A stretch of DNA of 64,000 nt from Sporosarcina sp. Te-1 (GTDB lineage: Bacteria; Bacillota; Bacilli; Bacillales_A; Planococcaceae), in the NCBI RefSeq assembly GCF_017498505.1, contig NZ_CP071798.1:2191501-2255500 (forward strand), written 5' to 3'. The translations under genes were made by a program, and so were the position numbers. Positions 45,112 through 53,556 of this stretch are shown one piece after another. Below the pieces are notes generated by a model. The model saw nothing but the letters and a program-made list of their open reading frames with translations. It searched no databases and was not told the DNA's origin. Every line of letters begins with the position of its first letter. Position 1 is the first letter of the stretch.

Positions 45112-45223
45112 TATAAAACTCTAACTTTTAGGGGTCACATCAAATACACCTGGCGTTTTTTGATTCCCAGCAGCCTACTCCCTGCCATCTAGCGATTATT
45201 AAGCGTGCATGCTATTCGCAAAC

Positions 45224-45685
45224 TTACCTCCCCACCTCCCCCCAATAACACGAAAACACCACCGCCTGCCGCTTCATCTCCCGGATTATTTGGTTCATGC
45301 CGGTCGCTTCGCAATACAGGAACACGCCAATTTTGAACGTGACGTCGAGAACGCGCTGGGCTAGCTCTCCATAGATCTTGAAGTGCTTCGCCAGGGCGTC
45401 GTTCTCTTTTGTTGCCAGATAGAGGGCGTGCCGCTTTTGTCCCATGAGGGGATGGTGTAGAGCTTGACGTTGCACAGCTGCAGCCAGTTTTCGTCCCTCC
45501 ATTTGGTGATGAGCGTGTGTCGGGTCTTCCGGCAGGCTTACCGGGTCGTCGTGTTGTACGAGTCCTTCCTGAAGGGCGTAGTAGATGGCGCGGGCGAGCA
45601 AAGGCGTTTCATATTCGATGCCATCCTCGAGTTGTTCTTTTATCGTCTGTTCACGCAATTCCGGTAGTGTCGGTTGCTTGTGCAA
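45224..45685 (-). CDS. Hypothetical protein or remnant (153 aa)
   Basis: An open frame from a TTG at 45685 with no ribosome binding site. The N-terminal third (LPELREQTIKEQLEDGIEYE) and last third (ALAKHFKIYGELAQRVLDVT, NQIIREMKRQAVVF) look protein-like. The middle (about 45420-45520) looks better in another frame, where it reads ENWLQLCNVKLYTIPSWDKS. Two compensating indels may therefore have scrambled the middle. No family was recognised. It lies just outside the IS element in a zone of decayed genes. Confidence 0.35.
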   Translation of the reverse strand: MHKQPTLPELREQTIKEQLEDGIEYETPLLARAIYYALQEGLVQHDDPVSLPEDPTHAHHQMEGRKLAAAVQRQALHHPLMGQKRHALYLATKENDALAKHFKIYGELAQRVLDVTFKIGVFLYCEATGMNQIIREMKRQAVVFSCYWGEVGR

Positions 45686-45753
45686 GGCTAAAATCAGTTA
45701 ACTCAATACAATTGTATATTCATAAAAGAGGAATGCGGTAACTTAATTGCGAC

Positions 45754-45873
45754 GGTTCCTGTGCAAGACGAAATTCAAATCTTTCACTACAATTGTATTT
45801 TACATATTTCCTAACAATCGGCTGATTTTATTCAAATTGGTTGAATTAACATGAACGTTTTCGGCACAGGTAC
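45754..45873. repeat. MITE-like element containing dispersed repeat copy 3
   Basis: The ends GGTTCCTGTGC (45754-45764) and GCACAGGTACC (45863-45873) are inverted copies with one mismatch, enclosing about 100 AT-rich bases. The right half (TTCAAATTGGTTGAATTAAC, ATGAACGTTTTCGGCACAGG) matches copies at 10021 and 16011. The left half resembles 10652-10680. There is no coding capacity. Confidence 0.5.
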
Positions 45874-45924
45874 CCATACAAATCAACGCATGATTAGCAG
45901 CCTAATTGACAGTAGAAAAAGCAA

Positions 45925-45958
45925 GAAAAAATGCCCAGTCTTATGCCTGAGCATTTTT
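45925..45958. terminator. Terminator hairpin
   Basis: Arms AAAAATGC and GCATTTTT with inner CCAG/CCTGA imperfect pairing, flanked by A- and T-runs; bidirectional. Confidence 0.6.
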
Positions 45959-46017
45959 ATTATTCAACAATAGCACCCGGCAACAGTACAGTGAATTACT
46001 GTTTTCTAAAATCAAAC

Positions 46018-46262
46018 TTATCCTTTGGTACGTTTAGCAAATCTGTTAATCATTACCGTGTTATAATCTATCCACTTTATATCAGCACTCTCTTCCTTGT
46101 AATTCCAGTAAATATTCTTTGCTTTGTTATTCATAGATTTAAAATCAACTCGCCACGAACGGCATATAACGTTGTAGACCGACCATTAGCAACATATGCT
46201 TTTAACGTTTATTTACCGTCAGGAGAGCTTATGCCGATTATCATAGATACTGTTTTATAAAC
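46018..46262 (-). pseudogene. DUF5412-like remnant
   Basis: Minus-strand pieces read IGISSPDGK, stop, TLKAYVANGRSTTLYAVRGE, then after a frameshift NKAKNIYWNYKEESADIKWI DYNTVMIN. The pattern SPDGKYTLKAY...AVRGE...KNIYW...ADIKWIDxxTVxIN is that of the DUF5412 family of small Bacillus extracellular proteins. The N-terminal membrane anchor is missing, and a stop codon replaces the usual tyrosine after SPDGK. Confidence 0.55.
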
Positions 46263-46317
46263 TTTCCTTCTCTCGGTTTCGTATACCTTTTCAGTCCCAA
46301 TTAATTCACACTCCTAT

Positions 46318-46575
46318 TCATGTGCGAATTGCGTCCCCATATGCAATGCTTTGCTTCCTCCCTTTCCGGTCCGACATGAAGCCTAGCACGACAAGCCCTG
46401 AAATGAGCCCCACCGTCGTCATCAACATCGCCATGCTCGATAGCGACACCGATACGTTAATCTCTTTCGTAAATAAAGGCAGCAGCGGCTGCATCGCATA
46501 CATCGACGCGAAGATAAAGATGGAAGCCAGCCCGAGCCCGATGACAAACTTCCAAAATTGCGGATTCCGCAGCAT
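46318..46575 (-). pseudogene. Truncated MFS transporter (N-terminal 85 residues)
   Basis: The start of an MFS drug/metabolite exporter. MLRNPQFWKFVIGLGLASIF gives helix 1, then a second helix (MAMLMTTVGLISGLVVLGFM) and motif A in GFMSDRKGRKQS. The frame then leaves homologous sequence (AYGDAIRT) and stops at 46318, so at least 300 residues are missing. GAGAAGG precedes the ATG at 46575. It may still be translated into a useless stub. Confidence 0.7.
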
Positions 46576-46770
46576 GTATCCTTCTCGTTGCACACTCTCA
46601 CACCCTGTCGTAAGACTGATTGGTTTATATTATAGCATTGCTGGGTATTGGGGAGGGCTTGGGGGATTTAATGAAACACCAAATCTTGACAAGCTCCTCT
46701 TATTCCGTGCACGCACGTGTACCTATAATATGTCTGATACAAGTATCCAACTAAGCACACAGGCTCACCA

Positions 46771-48039
46771 CTACTCCACCAAAATCTCAACCACCTCATC
46801 AACCGACTTCCTATGATGCATCCCTTTAATACTCAACGTATCCGGCACTATATCGGTCGAAAATAACAACGTCCGCTCCTTGACCACCCTTCCATCGTCA
46901 AGCTCTTTATAATCTTGACGAATGGTCGTTTTCAGAGGAACCTCCCCACCCTTGCCATCAATAGTGACACCGTCCAAGAGAACATCTTCATCCGAAGCTA
47001 TGGTAATTTGAACCCCGTCCTCTGTTTTCTCCACCTCTTTCACCCATAGATCTTTCCCTTCTAATTGAAAGGCTTGATCCTGAATTGGGTGTAATGGAAT
47101 GGTTTCGTCAACGTTTGTGTAGCCGACGAATTCCTTGACGACGAGCCCTAAGGAGTCGACCTTTTGGGGCAACGATTCAAAACTCAGCTCAAATTTGGTA
47201 CCGCCTATGGAGGTGCTGATTCCACTCCCTATCTGTTCAACTGGTTTTCCATTGACAAGCAGTTGCACTTGTTTAAAAGGAAGCTGCACTCGATCTATAT
47301 TCTGAACGTCCACCGTTCCCTTTATAATTGTTACGGTAGGGGTGGCTGTAATGGTTTTAAAGGTAATGGTCCCTTTGTCGACTTTCACTGTTTTCATCAG
47401 CTTCTGCTGTAATTCGGTTTGCATGGCTTGGTTCGGATCGTAAGGGAATGAAATTATGCCTGTTATTGTTTGGCCGTCTTCTGCCAACTTCGTCGCTTCC
47501 AATGTCAGTTTTTTCGCAAATGGACTGACGGGGTCAAAAAATAGTTGGCCTTTGATTTCGGATTGCTTTTCATTGAATGTCAATGTTCCAGCACCTTGGT
47601 TGGAGTCTGTTAAAAAACCTGTAATCTTTCCAAATGTAATACCCTCCATTTCCTTTACGTTCGAAAGTGTATAATAGAGAATCAATTGATTGGCGTCCGT
47701 CATGATGCCATCCACCGTCAACTCGGTGCCGTCCTCCAACAATACCTTTTTCCCGACCGTCTGCCCCATTCCTTTGTCATTCAATTCGGTAAGCGTGCCG
47801 CTCATCAATTCATCAAATCCTATGATTTTCTTTCCGTAATAGGCCAATCCATTGTAGTTATAGCCAATAAGACAGACGAGCAGGAATGCCGCGACTGCCA
47901 GCGGCCATTTAGGCTTTAGCTTCTTTTTGACGGTAGCCGCATCCAATGCCTGCCAGAGCCGTCCTTCCAATTCAGCTGGCGCTGTTATCTGTTCCATTTT
48001 CTTTTTCTCTTCCGCTAAATGTTTTTCGATTTCATTCAT
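46771..48039 (-). CDS. DUF4179 anti-sigma factor
   Basis: A 422-residue membrane protein that should hold the adjacent ECF sigma factor inactive. Residues 1-43 form the cytoplasmic sigma-binding segment (MNEIEKHLAEEKKKMEQI), followed by one membrane helix (WPLAVAAFLLVCLIGYNYNG, about 44-64). A large external DUF4179-type region then runs to the end (FDELMSGTLTELNDKGMGQT, VLLEDGTELTVDGIMTD). It overlaps the sigma gene by eight bases, the usual coupled sigma/anti-sigma arrangement. Its signal is probably cell-envelope stress and its proteolytic release is not visible from sequence. Confidence 0.8.
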   Translation of the reverse strand: MNEIEKHLAEEKKKMEQITAPAELEGRLWQALDAATVKKKLKPKWPLAVAAFLLVCLIGYNYNGLAYYGKKIIGFDELMSGTLTELNDKGMGQTVGKKVLLEDGTELTVDGIMTDANQLILYYTLSNVKEMEGITFGKITGFLTDSNQGAGTLTFNEKQSEIKGQLFFDPVSPFAKKLTLEATKLAEDGQTITGIISFPYDPNQAMQTELQQKLMKTVKVDKGTITFKTITATPTVTIIKGTVDVQNIDRVQLPFKQVQLLVNGKPVEQIGSGISTSIGGTKFELSFESLPQKVDSLGLVVKEFVGYTNVDETIPLHPIQDQAFQLEGKDLWVKEVEKTEDGVQITIASDEDVLLDGVTIDGKGGEVPLKTTIRQDYKELDDGRVVKERTLLFSTDIVPDTLSIKGMHHRKSVDEVVEILVE

Positions 48040-48559
48040 GGGTCTCCCCCCTATACTGGTCTCTAATTTTTTTCAACCCTTGAAAGATCCTCGACTTCAC
48101 TGTTCCAATCGACACATTCGTCATGCTGGCAATTGTTTCGTAATCCAGGTCATGAAAGTATTTCAATTCGATCGCTTCTTTTTGATATTCATTCACTGTC
48201 GCCAGCATCCCTTGAATATCCATCTGCTGTTCCCATTGCTGATAAGGATTGTGCACTTCAGAAGGCGCTGTCTCCCATTCATCAATCAATACTACTTTTT
48301 GCTGTTTCTTCAGCATCTGCTTGCAGCGATTCACTAGAATCGTTTTGCTCCAACTATAGAAAGCCTCTTCTTTTTTCAACTGGCCCATGTTGGCATATAA
48401 GCTGACAATCATCTCCTCCATAGCATCCATGGCATCATGGGAGTTTCCCATATAGGACAGGGCGAGTCGATAATAGTCATCCTGCTGCGCCATAATAAGC
48501 TGCAGCAACGCTTTTTTGTTCCCTTTTTTCGCCTTCTTCACTAACTGAACAAACTTCAC
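48032..48559 (-). CDS. ECF-family RNA polymerase sigma factor
   Basis: A 175-residue sigma-70 factor of the ECF class. Region 2 is at about 20-85 (YYRLALSYMGNSHDAMDAME, EEAFYSWSKTILVNRCKQML). Region 4 is at about 115-170 (LATVNEYQKEAIELKYFHDL, IASMTNVSIGTVKSRIFQGL). The sequence resembles the SigV/SigI-like Bacillus factors paired with DUF4179 proteins. It is transcribed with its anti-sigma. GGGAGAGGTGAG precedes the ATG. Three TGAAAC-N16-CGTC promoters elsewhere in this window are candidate targets, but I find only a poor match (ATGAAC-N16-GACT) ahead of this gene. Confidence 0.85.
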   Translation of the reverse strand: MKFVQLVKKAKKGNKKALLQLIMAQQDDYYRLALSYMGNSHDAMDAMEEMIVSLYANMGQLKKEEAFYSWSKTILVNRCKQMLKKQQKVVLIDEWETAPSEVHNPYQQWEQQMDIQGMLATVNEYQKEAIELKYFHDLDYETIASMTNVSIGTVKSRIFQGLKKIRDQYRGETHE

Positions 48560-48716
48560 GATCTCACCTCTCCCCTATAAGAGTCTTCATGTCGCTGAAA
48601 AGTTCATATTTATTTCAATATAAAAAAGCATCGTTTGCTCCAATGTCTTAATTAACGACGCCGCTGTTATATTATTCCTTTTTCTATTTTACTTTTACAA
48701 GACATTACACACGCAC

Positions 48717-48746
48717 AAAAAGGGAACCAGACGGATCCAGTTCCCT
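48717..48746 (-). terminator. Terminator of SLH gene 2
   Basis: Arms AGGGAAC and GTTCCCT with interior pairing, followed by TTTTTG on the minus strand; it ends the gene that stops at 48820. Confidence 0.65.
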
Positions 48747-48819
48747 TACGTGCAAGCTGGTGATATACCGCAATTGCACTATTTCCAGCCCTACTCGGTA
48801 GTCTGCCGCTGTATGATTC

Positions 48820-49920
48820 TCACTTCGTCCCCCACTGTTCCCAGTGCCGCTGCAATCCTTCCTCTCCATAAATCGTCCGCACAAAATGCTCTTCCGCACG
48901 CTTAGTGCGGATATTGTACTTCCTATCACACACAGCACAATTGCCGTATTCCGGATCGGAGATGATTTGCAGGTCCTCATAATCCTTTGTTACTTGCGAG
49001 AAATCCCCTTGGAGCCACTTATCCAATATGGCTTCTTCTGTTGAACCTTTCTTCGCAAACCGTTTTAAGTAGAAGATGTTTTCCTTCGCCATTTGTCCAA
49101 GAGAGTGGCCAGCCGGATACACTTCTCTCCATCCATCCTCCAGCACATCTGTAATGAGATAGTCTGAAGGACTTTCTGTCACTTTTTGTCTCAGCATGTG
49201 CGCCATGGCCTCCGCCACCATGGTGGAGTTGTTTTCCAGCTGATCTGCTGAAAAATTTGCGAACTGCCCGCGAATCCGTTGCGCTGGTTCAGATGGATCG
49301 ATTGGGTCGTTCATATGCAATAAACGATGTAAGAAAACCGCGTAATGCGCTCTTGTCACCGGGTTATCCGGCTCATAGAAACCATAATTCCCTGTTGTGA
49401 TGCCGTTCGAATAAAGCGCCTGAATATACTTGCTAGACGGATGAGTCTTCGGAACGTCCATAAAATCAAGATCCACTTTTACTTTCAGGTCAAATGCAAT
49501 CGTCAGTACCTTGGCCATTTCCGCACGGGTAATTGGTTGATTTGGATTCAACTTGCCTTTTGCATCCGGCTCGAAGATTCCCGCTTGCTGCAATTTCTTT
49601 ATGTCATTGTAGAAGGCGTTCTTCGGGGATACATCCTTGAATGCTACAAACTTCTTCTTCACAGGCAATTTGACTGCCCGGTTAACGAGCGCTGCGGCAT
49701 GTTTGCGCGTAATGACTTCCGTTGGCCTGAATTCCCCATTTTCATAACCACTTATAATATGACGATCTCGCATTTCATGGATGATTTCGTAATATGGGCT
49801 GTTCTTGGACACATCTTTAAAAGGACTGACTACTTCAGCCTCTGCCTGAATAGGTATGGCGATGCCAGGGACCAAAATCGCAGCCGCCAATGCCATGCTC
49901 AGTATCTTGTTTTTCTTCAA
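48820..49920 (-). CDS. SLH-domain surface protein with CxxC tail domain
   Basis: A 366-residue exported wall-associated protein. The signal peptide is MKKNKILSMALAAAILVPGI (cleaved near AEA). Three SLH domains lie at about 32-80 (FKDVSKNSPYYEI), 93-140 (FKDVSPKNAFYND, ITRAEMAKVLTIAF) and 155-205 (FMDVPKTHPSSKYI, VTRAHYAVFLHRLL). The last 140 residues form an unrecognised domain with CAVCDRKYNIRTKRAEEHF near the C-terminus, a CxxC that may bind metal or form a disulfide. The ATG at 49920 follows GGATAGGAGGA. An ECF promoter lies 44 bases upstream, shared with two other envelope genes. Confidence 0.85.
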   Translation of the reverse strand: MKKNKILSMALAAAILVPGIAIPIQAEAEVVSPFKDVSKNSPYYEIIHEMRDRHIISGYENGEFRPTEVITRKHAAALVNRAVKLPVKKKFVAFKDVSPKNAFYNDIKKLQQAGIFEPDAKGKLNPNQPITRAEMAKVLTIAFDLKVKVDLDFMDVPKTHPSSKYIQALYSNGITTGNYGFYEPDNPVTRAHYAVFLHRLLHMNDPIDPSEPAQRIRGQFANFSADQLENNSTMVAEAMAHMLRQKVTESPSDYLITDVLEDGWREVYPAGHSLGQMAKENIFYLKRFAKKGSTEEAILDKWLQGDFSQVTKDYEDLQIISDPEYGNCAVCDRKYNIRTKRAEEHFVRTIYGEEGLQRHWEQWGTK

Positions 49921-49963
49921 TGAAAATCCTCCTATCCTTACATTATTATGTAAGCAACGTACA

Positions 49964-49989
49964 GACGCAGTTTTCCAGAGAAAGTTTCA
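49964..49989 (-). promoter_or_regulatory. ECF-sigma-type promoter for SLH gene 2
   Basis: Minus strand TGAAAC, 16 bases, CGTCTGTAC (GTTTCA 49984-49989, GACG 49964-49967), 44 bases before the start. Same form as at 5214-5239 and 58529-58554. Confidence 0.75.
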
Positions 49990-50037
49990 AAGTTTTTGAT
50001 CGTCGCTCAAAAAAATCCGTTATTGGTGAACATAAAA

Positions 50038-50071
50038 GAAGACTTGGCTCCTGAAGAGTTCACGAGTCTTC
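50038..50071 (-). terminator. Terminator of VOC gene
   Basis: Arms GAAGACT and AGTCTTC with a T-run on the minus strand, 14 bases past the stop at 50085. Related AGACTCG-type hairpins end the deacetylase and CitMHS genes. Confidence 0.65.
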
Positions 50072-50084
50072 GAATATGATTCCA

Positions 50085-50456
50085 TCATCTATGTTGATCA
50101 AGCAAAATCAGATTGCCATCTGGGTCTTCAATGGTCAGACTTGCAGGACCTTCGCCCGTTTCATCCGCCTCCGTCAACAGCTTGACTCCATTTGCTTTCA
50201 GTTGCTTTTGAAGATCACGTATATCCGTGAAGGCATCCAGGTTTTCAGCATTTTGATTCCACCCCGGATTGAACGTGAGAATGTTCTTTTCAAACATGCC
50301 TTGAAACAGGCCAATGACGGTGTTTTCATTCTTCATGATGAGCCAGTTTTGTGTAATGTCTCCCCCTAGGGTTTGAAAACCTAGATTTTCATAAAATGCT
50401 TTCGATTTGTGAATGTCCTTTACACTTAGACTTATGGAAAAAGCACCCAGTTTCAT
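50085..50456 (-). CDS. VOC/glyoxalase-fold protein
   Basis: A 123-residue vicinal-oxygen-chelate protein. Two beta-alpha-beta-beta-beta modules are visible: [23 protein letters not shown] in the first half and [25 protein letters not shown] in the second, with a likely metal-site Glu/His near the strand ends. Members include lyases, dioxygenases and resistance proteins, so the reaction is unknown. ATG 50456 follows AAGGAGG; the frame opens 17 codons earlier without a site. Confidence 0.75.
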   Translation of the reverse strand: MKLGAFSISLSVKDIHKSKAFYENLGFQTLGGDITQNWLIMKNENTVIGLFQGMFEKNILTFNPGWNQNAENLDAFTDIRDLQKQLKANGVKLLTEADETGEGPASLTIEDPDGNLILLDQHR

Positions 50457-50519
50457 TAGAATCCTCCTTGTAATTGTTATTCCATTCGCAACTCGAATAG
50501 TTGACATTAGTTAAGTAAC

Positions 50520-51020
50520 TTAGAAATTTCTCGTCAAAGATAGCACATGTTTTTTAACGGTTTCCTTTTCTTCTTCCGTCATAGATTTCAAGCTGAAATA
50601 TTCTATCGACTCGCTATTCTTCGCTTTATAATTCTCTACATCCTCATCAGAAATCAATATGGTTGACGGTTCCTGAAACTGCTTGTTGCGACTTTTAGTC
50701 TTCCCGGTTTGGGTAACTTTGGATATCGTAGAGGTTATATGCTTCACTTCGGTATTCAAATAATTCCCCTGTAAATCATAAAAGTCTTCAATTGTTTTAC
50801 TGTCTGTTTTTATATAGTTCTTTCCTTCTTCACTACTGGTGATCGCATTCACCCTCACATAACCACTCTTTTCAAATAAACCGTTCTCCCTTTCTTCGAA
50901 TGTTTCGATGAAGAACACTTCGATATGCTGTATCTTTTCCACATCACTGCATGCACTCATAAGAAATACGCTTAGTATCAATGAATACAGCAATTTCCCT
51001 TTCAAACTTACTCTCCCCAT
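50520..51020 (-). CDS. Hypothetical lipoprotein
   Basis: A 166-residue lipoprotein with signal peptide and lipobox LMSAC near residue 24. The rest is hydrophilic, rich in Lys/Glu/Thr, with no recognised domain (FFIETFEERENGLFEKSGYV, ILISDEDVENYKAKNSESIE). Its ATG directly follows the stop of the acetyltransferase gene (TGA ATG), so the two are co-transcribed. Confidence 0.65.
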   Translation of the reverse strand: MGRVSLKGKLLYSLILSVFLMSACSDVEKIQHIEVFFIETFEERENGLFEKSGYVRVNAITSSEEGKNYIKTDSKTIEDFYDLQGNYLNTEVKHITSTISKVTQTGKTKSRNKQFQEPSTILISDEDVENYKAKNSESIEYFSLKSMTEEEKETVKKHVLSLTRNF

Positions 51021-51578
51021 TCATTCAGTACTTGCCGAAGCTATAGGTGACCTATTTCTGTTGGCGAGAGATTCTATTCTACTTCCATTTAGTTTCTTAA
51101 TCGCCAACATCGAATGATCCTGAATGATTCCAGTATCTTCGAAACCAAATGAAGTGTATAATGTTTTAGCTATGACATTAGTTGTTCGATAAAAGAGGGT
51201 TACATATTCTGCTTCCCCCTCTGGCATAGTTTCAATATCCAACAACATTTTTTCAAAAGCAAGTTTGCCATATCCTTTTCCCTGGTAACTCTTATCAATC
51301 ATAAAATGCCAAATAAAATAGCTCTTCTTCCCGTAAAAAACTTCATTTTCAAATGATTCATGATCCAACGTATCGTATATATACATCAAAAATCCAACCG
51401 CTACTTCATCGGCATAAATGGCTAACGGAGTCGCTGGTATACCGTCTGCGTTCAACATATGAGCGTCTGCAAAGCTTCTGAGGTTAGTAGTTGCTAGTAA
51501 GTCTTCCTGGTTTTCTTCCACTTCAAGTGCTATTACTTGATCTATGTTATCCCCAGTTATCTTTCGTAATTCAATCAT
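51021..51578 (-). CDS. GNAT-family N-acetyltransferase
   Basis: A 185-residue acetyltransferase resembling the diamine/spermidine acetyltransferase group (BltD/SpeG-like). Motif A is FIWHFMIDKSYQGKGYGKLA (Q-G-K-G-Y-G loop) and motif B is NVIAKTLYTSFGFEDTG. GGAGATAAAA precedes the ATG at 51578. It is co-transcribed with the lipoprotein downstream. Polyamine substrate is a guess. Confidence 0.75.
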   Translation of the reverse strand: MIELRKITGDNIDQVIALEVEENQEDLLATTNLRSFADAHMLNADGIPATPLAIYADEVAVGFLMYIYDTLDHESFENEVFYGKKSYFIWHFMIDKSYQGKGYGKLAFEKMLLDIETMPEGEAEYVTLFYRTTNVIAKTLYTSFGFEDTGIIQDHSMLAIKKLNGSRIESLANRNRSPIASASTE

Positions 51579-51632
51579 TTTTTATCTCCTCTTATCGGAC
51601 TTGACTACAAATGATCAATCTTTATATTAAAT

Positions 51633-52556
51633 CTACAATTTCATCTCATATAGATAAAGCTCATTCCCATCCAAAAACAGGAGGGTGTTCTCCCGGGTAT
51701 TCACCATTTGGGATATAAGTGGCACGCCATTCGGCTTCATTAACAGAATATCGCGGATAGTCTTATATTGATCGCCTTCACGCCGCATCTCGGAAAGTGT
51801 CCGTGTTTCTTGGCCACGATGTACAGTGACTGTCTCCCCGTTCATCGCAAACGTTCGGAACATGTTATCTTCGGGCGAATAATACGATGTTTTTCCATCT
51901 TTCCGAACCCCAATTTTCGATTCTATACTGAAGTAAAACCAAATTCCCCCATCAGGTGCTCCGTTTAGCCCTAAACATTCAAAAATGTGATATTCCTGTT
52001 CCTCTTCAAGTGAATCGATCTTTCGGCCAAAAGCATCCCATCCAACGAGCCCGCTACTGCCGATTGGTACCTCCCAGCCATAATTACCGTAAACCCCTTC
52101 ATCGAAGTATCCCGTCCAAATCTCCTGATCTTTTGTCACATACACACGCTCAATTCCGTCACCTAAACAGAATGACCGGATAAATCGTCCGTTTTTGTCG
52201 TACACCCTTGCATTTTTCTCGATGTTTTGCGCATCGTGGTAATACGAACGTGCACAGACAAGCAGTATATGATCTTCGTCAATCGGCTGTACAAAATGGT
52301 AATTCCACTTTTCTTCCGGTAAAAGCAGCACCGTCTTCAGTCCGTCTTTTATATGAATGACCTGATAACCATAGCTTTTCTCCGTGACCGTCGCCGGGAA
52401 ACATCCGTTAATCAAAGGCGGCTGCTCTTCCGCAAGCAATACAAATACATCATCATGATGGCCGATTGCAATCGAAACCAGCATCGCGTGTTCCAGCTCT
52501 TCTTCTAAGTTCGCTATAGGGGTTATGGGAATTGTAATGGTTGGTTTCATATTCAT
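51633..52556 (-). CDS. Hypothetical protein, beta-propeller-like
   Basis: A 307-residue soluble protein with repeated beta-rich segments (VLLLPEEKWNYHFVQPIDED, GYFDEGVYGNYGWEVPIGSS) ending LLFLDGNELYLYEMKL. It has no signal peptide and no catalytic motif I recognise. The W/Y-rich blade-like repeats suggest a small propeller. It is separated by about 80 bases from the membrane protein gene upstream. Its function is unknown. Confidence 0.55.
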   Translation of the reverse strand: MNMKPTITIPITPIANLEEELEHAMLVSIAIGHHDDVFVLLAEEQPPLINGCFPATVTEKSYGYQVIHIKDGLKTVLLLPEEKWNYHFVQPIDEDHILLVCARSYYHDAQNIEKNARVYDKNGRFIRSFCLGDGIERVYVTKDQEIWTGYFDEGVYGNYGWEVPIGSSGLVGWDAFGRKIDSLEEEQEYHIFECLGLNGAPDGGIWFYFSIESKIGVRKDGKTSYYSPEDNMFRTFAMNGETVTVHRGQETRTLSEMRREGDQYKTIRDILLMKPNGVPLISQMVNTRENTLLFLDGNELYLYEMKL

Positions 52557-52639
52557 CTGCCTTTCTGGATTGTCGAAGTGTTTTAGGACGCATAAAAAAG
52601 GCGCTTATTTCCTCAAACGTGCGCCCGCTACGATTCCGT

Positions 52640-52861
52640 TCATTTGCATTCCACTGTCTCTTTCCTTCGAACTCTCAGAATGATAACCGCAAGCAAAGAC
52701 AATACATTCGAAGCAAGACAGACACTATAATAGATACTGGTAGATCCTTCGAGTAAATACGTTCCATAACGCAAAGAATTGATTCCTAAAACAATGAGTA
52801 AAAAGACAAAAACTTTGGTGCCCATTTGTGGCACCTCTTTTTTGGATAATCCCGGATTCAT
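52640..52861 (-). CDS. Small two-helix membrane protein
   Basis: A 73-residue protein with two hydrophobic segments (VFVFLLIVLGINSLRY, YYSVCLASNVLSLLAVIIL) and a basic C-terminus. GGGAGGGG lies eight bases before the ATG at 52861. An alternative internal ATG (MGTKVFVF) would remove 12 residues. No family was recognised. Confidence 0.6.
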   Translation of the reverse strand: MNPGLSKKEVPQMGTKVFVFLLIVLGINSLRYGTYLLEGSTSIYYSVCLASNVLSLLAVIILRVRRKETVECK

Positions 52862-52888
52862 CTCAAGCCCCTCCCGTTTTGTTTGTAT

Positions 52889-53248
52889 CTAACCGTTGCT
52901 CTTCTCCCACAACTCGACAAGTCTTCCTTCTGGATCTTTAATCCACACGAACCCACCAAATTCGCTGCTCTCTTTGTCTTTTTCGAGAGGCACCCCCAGT
53001 CTTTCAAGATGTTTGATCGTATCGTTCAGGTTATACACTTGGAAATTAAGCATCACTTGCTGCTCTTTTGGAAAGTAATTGTCGTCTTCTTGAAAGAAAG
53101 ATAAAACCGTTTCATTGTCTGGATGGGGTTTGATCACCGTCCCATTCCACTCATCGATATTCAACTGCAGCACATCGCTGTACCATTTTTTTACGGCCTC
53201 CAGATTTTTCGTTCTCCAAAATACGCCGCCGAACCCTTTGATGATCAT
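52889..53248 (-). CDS. VOC/glyoxalase-fold protein
   Basis: A 119-residue bleomycin-resistance/glyoxalase-like protein: GFGGVFWRTKNLEAVKKWYS near the start and FGGFVWIKDPEGRLVELWEK at the end, with the strand-end Glu that usually ligands the metal. This is the second VOC gene in the window, only distantly similar to the one at 50.1 kb. The substrate is unknown. Confidence 0.75.
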   Translation of the reverse strand: MIIKGFGGVFWRTKNLEAVKKWYSDVLQLNIDEWNGTVIKPHPDNETVLSFFQEDDNYFPKEQQVMLNFQVYNLNDTIKHLERLGVPLEKDKESSEFGGFVWIKDPEGRLVELWEKSNG

Positions 53249-53525
53249 AACTACTTAGCTCCCTTCTCATTTACTTTATTCACAATCAGTTCAACAAACC
53301 TGCTAATTTTAGTTTTGCACCTTACCATCACAACCAGCTTTCCCGAGTGCTGTATTCTAAATTTTTTGTACTCTCCCCATATTGTACCATCTACTTTCCG
53401 AATTTTCTTTGTCCACCATTTTCATGAGGTCTTCTTTCTTTTCGTTTCTCTATTCGTGAAATCAGAGTGCCGTAACAGTAAATTCAGAACCAGTAATTCA
53501 CCAGATTGAATGACCATAAAAAAAA

Positions 53526-53551
53526 GAACACACGCCCAATAACGTGTGTTC
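53526..53551 (-). terminator. Terminator of small membrane gene
   Basis: Perfect arms GAACACACG and CGTGTGTTC followed by a long T-run on the minus strand, directly after the stop at 53557. Confidence 0.85.
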
Positions 53552-53556
53552 CTTCT

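Larger units (their letters stand above)
43674..45137 (+). mobile_element. IS3-family insertion sequence (IS150-like)
   Basis: A 1464-base element with 19-base terminal inverted repeats: TGCACCCCAAAAGTTAGAG at the left end and the complement of TGACCCCTAAAAGTTAGAG at the right (three mismatches). It carries orfA and an orfB in the -1 frame. A 35-base palindrome at the left end (CCCCAAAAGTTAG and CTAACTTTTGGGG, 43678-43712) would block read-through into orfA, as in many IS elements. No clear target duplication was found. orfB has a further frameshift, so the copy is probably inactive. Confidence 0.85.
45686..46017. other. Intergenic region with inverted-repeat element
   Basis: The segment 45754-45873 is bounded by GGTTCCTGTGC and GCACAGGTACC, an inverted pair, and includes repeat copy 3. 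A terminator hairpin follows at 45925-45958. No gene was seen. Confidence 0.5.

Noticed and set aside
45931..46260. Plus ORF of 109 codons
   Set aside because: The minus strand of the same stretch holds DUF5412-like fragments; the plus ORF has no motif.
48560..48640. A self-promoter of the ECF type ahead of the sigma gene
   Set aside because: The best match, ATGAAC-N16-GACT, departs from the other three copies at both boxes, so I did not list it as a feature.
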